Positions 24,770 through 35,953 of a stretch of 64,000 bases of DNA are shown in pieces; the first letter of the stretch is position 1; every line of letters begins with the position of its first letter. Source of the DNA: Myxocyprinus asiaticus (Eukaryota; Chordata; Actinopteri; Cypriniformes; Catostomidae); the NCBI RefSeq assembly GCF_019703515.2, contig NC_059373.1:19368281-19432280 (forward strand), written 5' to 3'. The translations under genes were made by a program, and so were the position numbers. The notes under the pieces were generated by a model, which had not been told where the DNA came from, did no database searches, and saw only the letters and a program-made list of their open reading frames with translations.

Positions 24770-25994
24770 CGTTGTGCAAGGTCAGGGAGGACGTGGACCA
24801 GGTCATCCTGGTAGCACCCTATTGGCCTGCCCAGGCGTGGCTCTTGGACCTCACGCTCCTCACAACAGCCCCCCCCCGGCGAATTCCCTTGAGGAAGGAT
24901 CTTCTTTCTCAGGGACGGGGCACCATCTGGTACCCGTGACCAGACCTCTGGAATCTCCATGTCTGGCCCCTGGACGGGATGCGGAAGACCTAAGCAGTCT
25001 ACCACCTGTGGTGGTAGACACGATCACTCAGGCTAGGGCCCCCTCTATGAGGTGCCTGTATGCCTTTAAATGGCGTCTGTTCGCTAAGTGGTGTTCTTCC
25101 CGTCGGGAAGACCCCAGAGATGCGCAGTCGGATCAGTGCTTTCCTTCCTGCAGGAGAGGTTGGAAGGGAGGCTGTCCCCTTCCACCTTGAAGGTGTACGT
25201 TGCCGCCATAGCACACACCATGACGCAGTTGATGGTAAGTCCTTAGGGAAGCACGGCCTGATCATCAGGTTCCAAAGAGGCGCCAGGAGGCTGAATCCCT
25301 CCAGACCGCGCCTCGTTCCCTCATCGGACCTCTCTGTAGTTCTTCAGGGTCTACAGAGAGCCCCCTTTGAGCCTTTGCAGTCAGCCGAGCTTAAGGCACT
25401 CTTCTTGAAGACTGCCCTCCTGACTGCGCTCACTTCCATCAAGAGGGTAGGTGACCTGCAAGCGTTTTCTGTCAGCGAAACGTGCCTGGAGTTCAGTCCG
25501 GGTTACTCTCACATGATCCTGAGGCCCCAACCGGGCTATGTGCCCAAGGTTCCCACCACCCCTTTAGGGACCAGGTGGTGAACCTGCAAGCGCTGCCCCA
25601 GGAGGAGGCAGACCCAGCCCTGTCATCGCTGTGTCCGGTGCGTGCTTTATGCATCTATTTGGATCACATGCAGAGCTTAAAAATCTCTGAGCAGCTCTTT
25701 GTCTGCTTTGGTGCACAGCGGAAAGGAAGCGCTGTCTCCAAGCAGAGGATCACCCACTGGCTCATTGACACCATAACTATGGCATATCTCGCCCAGGACA
25801 TGCCGCCCCCGGTAGGGCTATGAGCCCATTCTACCAGAGGTGTAGCGGCTTCCTGGGCCCTGGCCAGAGGTGCCTCTCTAACAGACATCTGCAGAGCAGC
25901 GGGCTGGGCAACACCCAACACCTGTGCAAGGTTCTACAGCCTCCGGGTGGAACCGGTTTCGTCCCAGGTAGTGGCACGCAACACAAGCGGATAA
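24770..25994 (+). pseudogene. DIRS tyrosine recombinase, frameshifted
   Basis: Starts with the linker after RNase H (VAPYWPAQAW, LLTTAPPRRIPLRKDLLSQG), then the recombinase core. Catalytic residues can be read across frames: Arg in TSIKRVGDL (about 25435-25460), the HSTR box at 25827-25838, Trp in AAGWATP, and the nucleophilic Tyr in ARFYSL, with the frame ending TAA at 25992-25994. Frameshifts lie near 25130 and 25565. A TGA at 25821-25823, probably a decayed CGA, sits just before the HSTR box. The catalytic motif residues survive but the frame is dead. Confidence 0.88.
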
Positions 25995-26749
25995 GCCTGG
26001 GATAGCCGGCCGGGTGTATCGCTTGCACATAGCGCCTTCCACCTCCTTTTGAGCTGAAGACGTGCGCCATTAATTCCCAGTAGTGTTCACAAGTTTGTTC
26101 CCTGGTTGACTTCCTCCGAGTCCTGTGGCAGTCGAGTTTTCGGAGAGATTCGTTGCAGGCCCAGTACATGCACTAACTAAGAGCCCTGTTCTGGGGTAGG
26201 TGCTCCGCATGTGGTGGTTCCCTGTAAGGCTAACCCCATGCTATATATATTTTCCGCTAATTCGTTTCCCTGTTGGCAAACTGCGTCTTCCTTGGGCAGA
26301 GCCCCTCTGCCCCAGTCTCTATGTTTGTAGTAACTCCTCCCCCATTGGGCAGGATCTACCTTGAAGACTCTCCACATGGTTGGAAAGACCATTTGACATA
26401 TTTTTCCACTTAAATATCCCCCCCTCTCCTTGGTCGAGGTGTGGTCTCCGCTGTGTCTACCCCTTGGGAGGGACACCCCCCGACTAGACCTGGCAGCCCA
26501 GTCAGATAATCCCCCTTCTTTTTTAGGGAGTGGAAAAAAAGAAGGGGAAAAGAGGCCACGACTGGGTTAAGCCTGTCTCTATCTTTTGGGTAGTCGACTT
26601 GTCCCCAAAAAGGGCCGTTCGACACTCATAACTATGTTGGGGGAGGTTATGTGTCGACCTGGTGTGCTGGCTATGAGGCACACAGTAGTCTGCCCACCAC
26701 ACACCGCCAGTTCACGTAACACAGTTCAGCCAGTTGTGGTGTTTCGTAT

Positions 26750-26866
26750 AGGGACCCCTAGTGTCACTACATCGACACAACGTCGAGTGAGTGACAGATA
26801 GGGAACGTCATGGTTACTTGTGTAACCTCCGTTCCCTGATGGAGGGAACGAGACGTTGTGTCCCTT
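26750..26866 (+). repeat. DIRS internal complementary region
   Basis: 26750-26806 is the reverse complement of the left terminus (22802-22855). 26807-26866 is the reverse complement of the right terminus (27076-27134). Together they mirror the junction that would form if the element ends were joined in a circle. This is the diagnostic DIRS-group feature. Confidence 0.9.
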
Positions 26867-26929
26867 CTGCCACAACGCTGAACTACCCGCTGAAATGGCT
26901 GGACCTTATATCGGCTCCTCAGCATAAAA

Positions 26930-27134
26930 CCTGAATGAGTGGTTGCATACCAGCTCCTTTTATACCCGTATGTCAGGGGGAGTGGCATGCAGATACCACT
27001 CGCCAATTTTCATTGGCCATTTATCAAAGACCAGAGGTGTCTCGGGCTCCCAAGAGTGACCCCTAGTGTCACTACATCGACACAACGTCTCGTTCCCTCT
27101 ATCAGGAAATGGAGGTTACACAAGTAACCATGAC
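26930..27134 (+). repeat. DIRS right inverted terminal repeat
   Basis: Reverse complement of the left ITR up to about 27090, then a right-specific extension ending acacaagtaaccatgac at 27134, which matches the second half of the internal complementary region. Confidence 0.88.
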
Positions 27135-27752
27135 ATGCTTAGACACATATAAAAAAATAGCAAATATTTTTCTAGGTACCATACTAAAAACACAGCATTG
27201 CGGTAATGAAGTTTCATAGGATTCTTGATTGCTGAACGATGTGCATTTTGAAAAGTTCAATACAAATAAAAATGACTTAATTTGACTTTTGAAGAAAATT
27301 ATTTTCATTTTCAGTGAAATTAATAAACATTCAGATTAGTGTTCCGATCTATCTGAGAGCAGTCAGATCAGTGTGTGGGGTGATGAGAATGGCTTTCAAA
27401 AGAACACTAGAAATTCTGATTCTTATCCAAAAAATAAAAAAATAAAAAAATAAATCCAATATCCAGCCAATAAACAATTTACTAAGCCCATATCTTCATT
27501 CAGTGAGTACTTTCAAGTCTGCAACAGATTCACATCCTAACACATTTTTGTCATACAAAATTAACAGTCTTCCCTCAAGACATGTGCTTAATTCAGTTTG
27601 CTTGATGAGAAAATTTCTCAGCACCACAATATACTGCAGCTCACATTAATAATTTATTGAAGTCTCTAAAAATCCATATCTGTGGCCTGAAAGCCATTTG
27701 CATCAATCTGATGACTGTAGGTCTCTGGGTTAAAATTAGACTGCGACATTAA

Positions 27753-28262
27753 AAGAACATTCTGGGTCCAATACAAATTAAGCTTAATCAACAGCTTTTG
27801 TGGGATTATGTTGATTACCACCAAAATTACTCTCAACTTGTCTTGCCTTTTCTTTAAAAAAAAAAAAAGCAAAAAATGTGAATGGGGCCAATCTGTAAAT
27901 GTTAAAATACTCACTGTTTATAGTATAGCCACAAGACATAAACAATATGTGTGTTAACATTATTTTAGTGTGATAAAATGCTTACTCTCCTTTTCTTTGG
28001 AAAGTTTACATCCAAGTTTTCCAAATTTGTTGCCATAACGCAGTAACGCCGTAAATCCTAAACAACTGTAAAAACTATGATTTAAACAACTTTGCAGTTT
28101 ACATTTATTTAAGTACTTTTAATAAATTATAAGCTTCACATTTCTGCCTTTGTTTTGTTTTTAATAAAAACGTTTTTGTTTTTTTTTTGTTTTTTTTGTG
28201 GTAATCAACATTATGCCACAAATGCTGCTGACTGAGATTAACTTGTATTGAACCTGAATTCA
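27753..28262. mobile_element. MITE with imperfect TIRs
   Basis: Left region attctgggtccaatacaaat and right region cttgtattgaacctgaatt are imperfect reverse complements, with further inner inverted matches (gattaccacc / gtggtaatcaac). TTAA precedes the left end (27749-27752). A diverged relative lies at 50126-50590. No coding capacity. Confidence 0.6.
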
Positions 28263-28564
28263 TCTTTGTGCAGAATTATTCAGACTTGTTGGATTGCTGA
28301 TAAGTGTTCATAATTGAGGATCTGTGCCATTAATAGAATAGTTGGAGGATCAGTCCCAGAGAGGGAGGAGTCAAAAGCAGGAGAGATACTCGCAATAACA
28401 ATCCTGCTTTATTACCACTGTGCCCTTGAACAAGACACTGTACCGCCCAGAAGACCATTCCTGAAAATAGTGCACAGGCATTTCTATTTTACAAAGAAAT
28501 TTGTTAGGTGCAGATAAAGGAGTATCCTGAAAACATGTTTATTGTCATATTGCCATATTTTTAA

Positions 28565-30158
28565 AGAGGCCATATTATGCTTTTTGGGATTTTACCTTTC
28601 CTTTAGTGTGTAATATAGCTGTTTGTGCATGTAAAATGTCTGCAACGTTACAAAGCACAAAGTCCACGCAAAAGGGAATTATTCTCTCCCACAGACAACA
28701 CTGCTCAAGAACTACAAGAAATGGCTGGATTTGAGTCCAACCAATTCTTCCGTAAAGTATCTACGTCACGATGTAACACATTTGCATAATGCCCCCCTAA
28801 GGGCTACTTTGGCCCACCCTCAAACAAATGTAGTTATAGCAGAGGCCAGGATGAGTTGGTTTAGTATTGTTGCCATGTCGAGAAGACGCTGTTTTCTTCA
28901 CTGCAAAAGCAAAACCTCTTTGTTTGGACTTCCAAAGGCAGGCGAATTGAAGAATCAGTGGTTAACATTTATTTGAATTATTAAGCAGTACAACCACAAC
29001 CAATGCTGGATTTTCAAGATGGTGCAGTTTTCACTTTGTTGGGACAATCTGGCACTTCAGGATCACAACCTGTAAGTATGTTTGATTATTTGTGGATTTA
29101 TCTGCTACCGAGAGTTCAAATGCAGAGTTTTGTGTTGCAGCTACTGTGTACACCCAGTGCACATCTGTAGGCCTCTACTAACCTGCTAGCTAATGTTATT
29201 GTGTTGAGATAGTTTTGCTAACCAGCTGCGGGCCAACTTACCTACAGTTGTGTAAAATTATGCAGATTGTTTGTTGTTCTTACTATCATGAATAGTGATC
29301 AAGTGTGGAGGTGGATTTATTTTTACAAACGGTCATTTTATGTCTGCAAGCCACGGTAGTGCTCGGCTAATTTGCTATGTAATGTTATTGTTTTGTTTAA
29401 GGGTTTACTATTCAGCTGTGGGCTGGCTTTTACCTAAAACTGTGTAAAATGGTCGATCTCAAGAGTCTTATATAATTATATAATTACAAGCTGTAATGTT
29501 ACGGCCACTATCCACGGTAGTCCACGGCTAACCTGCTCACTAACCAGGAGTAAGCCTCTGTTCTCCGTTCATATCTCGGGTGAAAAAAGTTCGTATACAG
29601 CCATTCCAGTAAAAGATGACTAACTTAGATGCACTGCGTGTCTTTTACTTGAAGCTATGTTAGGTTCACAATAATCAACAGTGTACTTGTAAGAAAGCTA
29701 CAAAATTAAAACTTACCACTGTGAAACGTCCTGCTCAATTTGTGCTTGCGAAGGTGGTTCGGGTTGATCAGCTTGTTCTTCCAAACTTTCATTATCAGAC
29801 TCAAACTGGTACGGCAAAAACCGATGCCACTGCTACCATAGTTACAATAGTGTTTACAGCTGTTAAGGAAGCCTGAAACTCAGTTTTGGTAAGGGGCATT
29901 ATATTTCCGACACACGCTCTATGCGGTTAACCAATCACAACAGACTAGGCCTGCTGACCAATCAGAGCAGACTGGGCTTTTCGGAAAGGGGGACTTTAAA
30001 GAGACAGGACCTAAATCAGAGTGTTTGAGCCAGAGGATGAAAATAGGTTTAGCAGAAATGTACAGTATGTGTTTTTTGAATATTAAAGCATGTAAACCTA
30101 TTCTAGCAGACCCCCTAAATAAAATTATGAACCTGTAAATTAGCATAATATGGGCTCT
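28565..30158 (+). mobile_element. Kolobok-like TTAA transposon with THAP remnant
   Basis: Ends agaggccatattatgc (28565) and gcataatatgggctct (30158) are inverted and flanked by TTAA at 28561-28564 and 30159-30162. The + strand at about 28858-28974 encodes a THAP-type zinc-finger start (see next entry). TTAA duplication plus a THAP module fits Kolobok. A P-element relative is an alternative, but it would have an 8-bp duplication. Transposase catalytic regions are not visible, so the element is probably a deleted derivative. Confidence 0.7.
28858..28974 (+). pseudogene. THAP-domain fragment of transposase
   Basis: Reads MSRRRCFLHCKSKTSLFGLP then a segment with the conserved Trp (NQWLTFI) before a stop. 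Cys-x3-Cys, FGLP and the invariant Trp are in THAP order. The distal Cys/His part is interrupted by stops, although GSVP/LLGQ-like residues may continue in other frames after 29015. Confidence 0.6.
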
Positions 30159-30350
30159 TTAAAACTGATAGTTTCGATCCTGGATGCTGATTGCATTATA
30201 CAGCATTCCATCCATGCTATAATCCACAATATAGTAACAGCTATGATGCAAAACAACCCTTCACCTCATAACTATAGAGCACCCATAACTTATTATTATT
30301 TTTATTACATCACAACTTTCAGTTATGTCAGGGAATATATCTGCTCTTAA

Positions 30351-30760
30351 AGGAATAGTTTACCCAAAAATGAAAATTCTCTTATCATTTACTCACCCTC
30401 TTTCTTTCTCTAGCAGAACACAAACAAAGAATATTTCAGCTCTGTAGGTCTATACAATGCAAGTGAATGGTAATAAGACCTGTGTAGCTCCAAAAATCAC
30501 ATAAAGGAAACATAAGTAATCCATATGATCCAGTGTTTAAATCCATATCTTCAGAAGTGATATGATAGGTGTGGGTGAGAAACAGAACAATATTTAAGTC
30601 CCTTTTTACTCTAAATCTCCACATTAATTTTCACTTTCAGATGTAAAAGTAAAAATGGATATTTAGAATAAAAAAATGGACTTAAATTTTTATGTTTCTC
30701 ACCCACACCTATCATATCGCTTCTGAAGATATGGATTTAACCACTGGAGTCATATGGATT
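30351..30760. mobile_element. Foldback MITE, truncated
   Basis: Starts aggaatagtttacccaaaaa after TTAA (30347-30350), same family as 15164-15816. Its right arm (cacctatcatatcgcttctg…) stops near 30760 where LINE sequence begins, so the right terminus is missing. Confidence 0.75.
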
Positions 30761-30814
30761 ACTGGGAAGCATCAGTGAAGAAGTGTGGTCCCATGGTGAT
30801 AGGTAGGAGAGAAA

Positions 30815-32400
30815 AGGAAATATTGCAGCTGGTGAAAGAGCAGAGGCAGCTTTGCAAGGCATGGAGAGGAGCAGATGAGCATGAGAAGGAGGGCTTAAAG
30901 GTATTGTAGGATGGCATAAGGGCTAGGTTGTCGGTTTTGAGGAGGGCAGGGAGAATTCGACAGATGAGAAGGAAGGAAGGAGCATGAGAGGATGAAAATC
31001 ATCAAGGATCATTTTACATTTGCCAGAAATCTTCTCAAAGAGAAGAGGAGTTGAAAGCTGGTGATGCCAAAGCAAGATCTAGAAGATCACATGAAAGAAC
31101 AACTAGGAGATCCCTGTAAAGACAGCCCGATAGGCTCACCCAGATATTTCCCACAGTAGTGGGATTTGATGTAGCTCCACCCAAGTTGAGGGAGATCATA
31201 CCTTATAGGTTGTATAAGCAGTGCCCAACAGTTCTTAAACTGTTATGGAGACTACTGAGAGTTGCCTGAAAGAAGCAGTGCATACCACTGGAATGGCGAA
31301 GGGCAGTTGCCATCTTTATACCCAAAGAAAAGGAATCCACCAACTTAAGTCAGTTTAGAAGTATTGCTCTGCTGAATGTAGAAGGAAAGACTTTCTTTTC
31401 GGTGGTAGCAAAGAGGATGTCTGATTACCTCCTGAAGAATGGATACATAGATAAAAGCTGTCAGAAGGCAGGTGTACCAGGTTTTCCGGGATGTGTGGAG
31501 CATGCATCAGTAAGATGGGAGCAGATACAGTCTGCCAAGAGAGACAAGAAATACCTCCATGTAGTGTGGATGGACCTGGCAAATGCCTATGGATCAGTTC
31601 CACAACAGCTCGTCAGCTATGCACTGGAGTTTTTCCATGTACCAGAGTGTATTAAGAGCTTGGTAGATAGTTACTATGGGTAACTGAAAATATTTAATGC
31701 AACACAGGAGTACATAACTGGATGGCAGCAACTGGAAAAGGGGATTGCGATGGGATGTTCAATCTCTCCCATCCTGTTCACAGCTGCATTCGAGATCATT
31801 CTAATAGGTGCCAGACAGATGGCCCAAGGAATCCGTGCACAATCTGGGGTGAGATTGCCAGCAACAAGTCTGAAGCAACAAGAGATTTTTGGAAGAACCT
31901 AATCAGGAAGAGCAGGCATTGGATGGGGGATAGTTCCCAAACTGTGGTCAGCAGCTTCTAAAAAACAGAAGAAAGTGATGGTAGTGACAGAAGTAACTAA
32001 GATGGAAGAGGAAGGGTATATTATTTGAGTAGTCACACAGCAGCAGCAAGGGCACTGGACAGTATGGGAAGGTGCATCTAATAGAGTTTTAGGATGGGCT
32101 GACCTGTGGAAGAAGGCCAGGCTAAATTTACTAATAAAATCCACCTATGACACTCTTCCAAGCCCTGGAAATTTGTCTCTGTGGTATGATAAAGAGGAGA
32201 GTTGTCCCCTCTGCGAGGCCCCAAGAGCAAATCTGCAGCACATGTTGGCTGGGTGCAAGACTACCTTGGCACAAGGACGGTACAGGTGGAGGCATGATCA
32301 AGTGCTGCAAAAGCTGGCAGAGATCCTTGAGCTGTGTACAATAAAAGCCAACATAGGATATCATGCTCCTCAGAGGAAGTACATTGAGTTTGTAAAATAG
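30815..32400 (+). mobile_element. R2/HERO-like LINE remnant
   Basis: The + strand keeps reverse-transcriptase pieces: YRLYKQCPTVLKLLWRL, RRAVAIFIPKEKESTNLSQF, NVEGKTFFSVVAKRMSDYLL, motif A VWMDLANAYGSVP and motif B GIAMGCSISPILFTAAFEI. After about 31860 the expected YMDD motif C and thumb are missing. Coding resumes near 32150-32340 with a CPLC…LQHMLAGC Cys-Cys-His-Cys motif and RHDQVLQKLAEIL, which in the R2/NeSL/HERO group precedes the restriction-like endonuclease. The endonuclease is absent because sequence switches to another LINE at 32402. Many stops; inactive. The clade is assigned from motif style. Confidence 0.75.
31402..31683 (+). pseudogene. R2/HERO-like reverse transcriptase fragment
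   Basis: Longest open part of the element, 93 residues. It spans the finger/palm region, with KAGVPGFPGC, the catalytic-Asp motif MDLANAYGSVP and a terminal DSYYG before a stop. Motif B continues in frame after the stop. Confidence 0.7.
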
Positions 32401-32401
32401 G

Positions 32402-33044
32402 GAGGTGCCATACAAGGCACGGCACGGAGGTGAGCTTCCCTCCCTCCAGGACATACATACCAGGCGGTGTGTGAAAAAAGCTCGGAGGATCATCAGAGAC
32501 TCCAGCCACCTGAGCCATGGGCTGCTCTCACTGCTACCATCAGGCAGGTGGTATCGCAGCATCAGGACCTGCACCAGCCAAATTCATGACAGCTTCTTCC
32601 CCCAAGCAATCAGACTTTTGAACTCTTGATCTCTCATAATCAATATATATCAGCACTGCACTTTATTAATCTTATTATCTCACACTGGACTGTCATAAAT
32701 TATATTCTCTCTTAACAACACACTGGCAACTGACTAATCAACCAACAGCCTGAATGTCAATACAGCACAATACAACCTACTGTATATTTTATATATACTG
32801 TATATACTATTTTTATTGTATAATGTGTATTCTATATTATGTGTATTGTATACTGTACATTGTATATTATTATTTGTATATTGTGTTGTTTGTAATTATG
32901 TGTATATTAGATATGTAAATTGTGTTGTGTAAATCTGATGTTTATTGTAAATTGGTATATGTCTCATCACTGTCATGACTGCTATGTTGCTCGGAACTGC
33001 ACCCAAGACTTTCACCCACTATTGCACTTGTGTATATGGTTGTC
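32402..33044 (+). mobile_element. LINE 3' end, + copy of a tail-to-tail pair
   Basis: Encodes GGELPSLQDIHTRRCVKKAR and SHGLLSLLPSGRWYRSIRT…FFPQAIRLLNS, then TGA at 32627 and a roughly 415-bp 3' UTR ending tgcacttgtgtatatggttg. It is the inverted counterpart of 33045-33715, and its own terminal aaatc repeats are missing at the junction. Confidence 0.85.
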
Positions 33045-33516
33045 AAATCAAAATCAAATCAAATCACTTTATTGTCACACAGCCATATACACAAGTGCAA
33101 TGGTGTGTGAAATTCTTGGGTGCAGTTCCGATCAACATAGCAGTCGTGACAGTGATGTGACATATACCAATTTACAATAACATCAAATTAACACAGCACA
33201 ATTTAAAATGTCTGATATACACATAATTACACACAACAATATACAAATAATAACATACACTGTACAGTATATAATACGTACTATATAGATACACATTATT
33301 CAATAAAAATTAAAAATTAAATTAAAATATATAAAAAAAGTATATATAGTAGTATATATAGAATGTACAGTATTGTATTGTATTGACATTCAGGCTGTCG
33401 GTTGATAGTCAGTTGTTAAAAGAGAATATAATATAATAATAATATAATTTATGACAGTTCGGTGTGAGATATAAGAGTAATAAAGTGCAGTGCTGATGTA
33501 TTATGATCGTGGGAGA

Positions 33517-33864
33517 TCAAGAGTTCAAAAGTCTGATTGCTTGGGGGAAGAAGCTGTCATGGAGTCGGCTGGTGCGGGTCCTGATGCTGCGATACTGCCT
33601 GCCTGATGGTAGCAGTGAGAACAGCCCATGGCTCGGGTGGCTGGAGTCTCTGATGATCCTCCGAGCTTTTTTCCCACACCACCTTGTATATATTTCCTGG
33701 AGGGAGGGAAGCTCACCTCCGATGATGTGTCTGGCAGTTCGCACCACCCTTTGCAGTGCTTTGCAGTTGTGGGCGGTGCTATTGCCGTACCAGGCGGAGA
33801 TGCAGCCAGTCAGGATGCTCTCTACAGTGCAGGTGTAGAACCGTGTGAGGATGTGGCGGTTCAT
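33517..33864 (-). pseudogene. LINE C-terminal domain
   Basis: Carries HILTRFYTCTVESILTGCIS, WYGNSTAHNCKALQRVVRTA and the LLPSGRQYRSIRTRTSRLHD…FFPQAIRLLNS terminus. It is the same as the + strand copy at 32405-32629 and in frame with the RT after the stop at 33898-33900. Confidence 0.85.
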
Positions 33865-33900
33865 TCCAAACTTCCTCAGTCATCTCAGGAAGAAGAGGCG

Positions 33901-34857
33901 CTAATGAGCCTTCTTCACAACGACTTCAGTGTGGATGGACCATGTGAGTTTCTCAGTGATGTGGACACCCAGGAACTTGAAGCTGCTGACTCTCTCCACT
34001 GGTGCTCCATTGATGGTGATGGGACTGTGTTCTCTGTCTTTTCTTCTGAAGTCCACCACAAGCTCCTTTGTCTTACTGACATTGAGGGAGAGGTTGTGCT
34101 CCTGACACCAGTGTGTCAGAGTGTGCACCTCCTCTCTGTAGGCTGTTTCATCATTGTCAGTGATCAGACCTACCACCGTCGTGTCATCAGCAAACTTAAT
34201 GATGGCATTGGAGCTATGTGTTGCCACACAGTCATGTGTGTACAGGGAATACAGTAGTGGGCTGAGAACACAGCCCTGTGGGGCTCCAGTGTTGAGGGTT
34301 AGTGATGAGGAGATGTTGCTGCCTATTCTAACCACCTGACGTCTGCTTGACAGGAAGTCCAGGATCCAGCTGCACAGCGAGCTGTTTAAGCCCAGAGCCC
34401 GGAGTTTCTCATCTTGCTTGGAGGGCACTATGGTGTTGAATGCTGAGCTGTAGTCTACATACAGCATTCTCACATAAGTGTTCTTTTTTTCCAGGTGGGA
34501 GAGAGCAGTGTGTATTGTAAATGCAATGGCATCATCAGTGGAGCGGTTGTTGAGGTAAGCAAACTGCAATGGGTTAAGAGAGAGAGGCAGCACAGAGCAG
34601 ATGTAATCTCTGATTAGTCTCTCAAAGCATTTGCTGATGATGGGGGTCAGAGCAACAGGACGCCAGTCATTTAAGCAAGTTATTTTTGATTGCTTTGGAA
34701 CAGGCACAATGGTGGATGTTTTAAAGCATGTGGGGACTACAGACAAAGAGAGGGAAAGGTTGAAAATGTCTGTAAAAACACCAGCCAGCTGGTTCGCGCA
34801 CATTCTGATGACGCGGCCCGGAATGCCGTCTGGGCCCGCGGCTTTGCGGATATTCAC
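33901..34857 (-). pseudogene. LINE reverse transcriptase domain
   Basis: 318-residue open frame beginning [14 protein letters not shown]. It has [18 protein letters not shown], motif [13 protein letters not shown], motif [21 protein letters not shown] and the catalytic box [10 protein letters not shown], then LGVHI. All RT motifs are intact within this frame; the C-terminal part continues after TGA at 33898-33900 (RLFFLRRLRKFGM). Upstream domains lie in other frames, so the element as a whole is broken. Confidence 0.9.
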
Positions 34858-35383
34858 CCATCAGAAGGATCGGGTTACATCCGCTACAGAGACGGAGAGT
34901 GAACTAACCTCTGTATCTTCGGCTGCGAGAGCTCTCTCCGCGAGGGCGGTGTTATTTCCCTCAAAACGAGCATAAAAGGTATTTAGCTCATCCGGGAGAG
35001 AGGCAGCAGTGTTCATGGTGGAGTTTTTATTCCCTTTAAAGTCCGTGATGATGTTAATTCCCTGCCACATGCTTCTAGAGTTGGTGGTGTTAAACTATCC
35101 TTCAATCTTGCTCCTGTACTGGCATTTTGCTGTTCTGATAGTTTTTTGGAGGGCATAACTGGCTTGTTTATGCTCCTCCGCGTTCCCGGAATTCCCGGAG
35201 GTCCGCACATTAAGTGCCGCGTGAACATCATTATTTATCCATGGTTTCTGGTTTGGATAGATCCATATTGTTCTGGTTGGAATGACGTCCTCTGCGGACT
35301 TTTTGATGAAACACTTTACACTATCAGCGTAAAGCTCGATGTCGTCATCAGAGGCGGATCGGAACATCTCCCAGTCCGTGTGA

Positions 35384-35953
35384 TTAAAACAGTCCTGTAG
35401 AGTCTGATTGGTCCGACCAGCACTGGATCGTTCTGAGGGTGGGTGCTTCCTGTTTCAGTTTCTGCCTGTAAGCGGGCAGAAGCAGAATGGAAGAGTGATC
35501 CGATTTGCCAAATGGTGGGCAGGATTTGTAGCCATCCCGGAAGGGAGAGTAGCAATGGTCCAAAACCCGGTCCCCTCGTGTGTTAAAACTAATGTGCTGG
35601 TGGTATTTTGGTGTGACTGATTTGAAACTGGCTTTATTAAAGTCCCCGGTCACAATGAATGCGGCCTCAGGGTGTGCGGTTTCCTGCTCACTTATACTCC
35701 CATACAGTTCCTTGAGTGCCCCGTCTGTGTCGGCTAGTGGCGGGATGTACACAGCAGTGATAATGACCGCTGTGAATTCCCTCAGTAGCCAGAATGGTCG
35801 ACACAGAAGCATGAGAAATTCCAGATCAGGAGAGCAGAAAGACTTGATAGAATGTACGTTCCTCTGATCACACCAGGATTTGTTGATCATAAAACATACA
35901 CCACCACCTCTGCTTTTACCTGAGAGGTCTTTCGCTCTGTCCGCTCGGTGCAC
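35384..35953 (-). pseudogene. LINE endonuclease domain
   Basis: 189 residues of an exonuclease-endonuclease-phosphatase fold: GKSRGGGVCFMINKSWC, VYIPPLADTDGAL, VTGDFNKASF (usual GDFN box) and GKSDHSSILLLPAY (catalytic SDH box). In the family it nicks the target for target-primed reverse transcription. The start is cut by frameshifts upstream near 35960. Confidence 0.85.

Larger units (their letters stand above)
22802..27134 (+). mobile_element. DIRS retrotransposon with ITRs and internal complementary region, internally deleted
   Basis: Tyrosine-recombinase retrotransposon, which in the family replicates through a circular DNA and integrates by recombination rather than by a DDE integrase. 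Left ITR 22802-22988 and right ITR about 26930-27134 are inverted repeats (…gaccccta gtgtcactac…). At 26750-26866 lies an internal complementary region whose halves are the reverse complements of the two extreme ends, joined as gggaac|gtcatgg at 26806/26807. Order is degraded gag, remnant of the RNase H/recombinase linker, degraded tyrosine recombinase. Reverse transcriptase and most of RNase H are missing near 24590-24755, so at 4.3 kb it is shorter than complete fish DIRS elements. Confidence 0.92.

Noticed and set aside
24220..25005. 261-residue minus strand open frame in the DIRS
   Set aside because: Shadow of the GC-rich DIRS gag/recombinase on the + strand; no motif of its own.
33628..34257. 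209-residue + strand open frame
   Set aside because: Antisense of the LINE reverse transcriptase and C-terminal domain, which is the recognisable coding strand.
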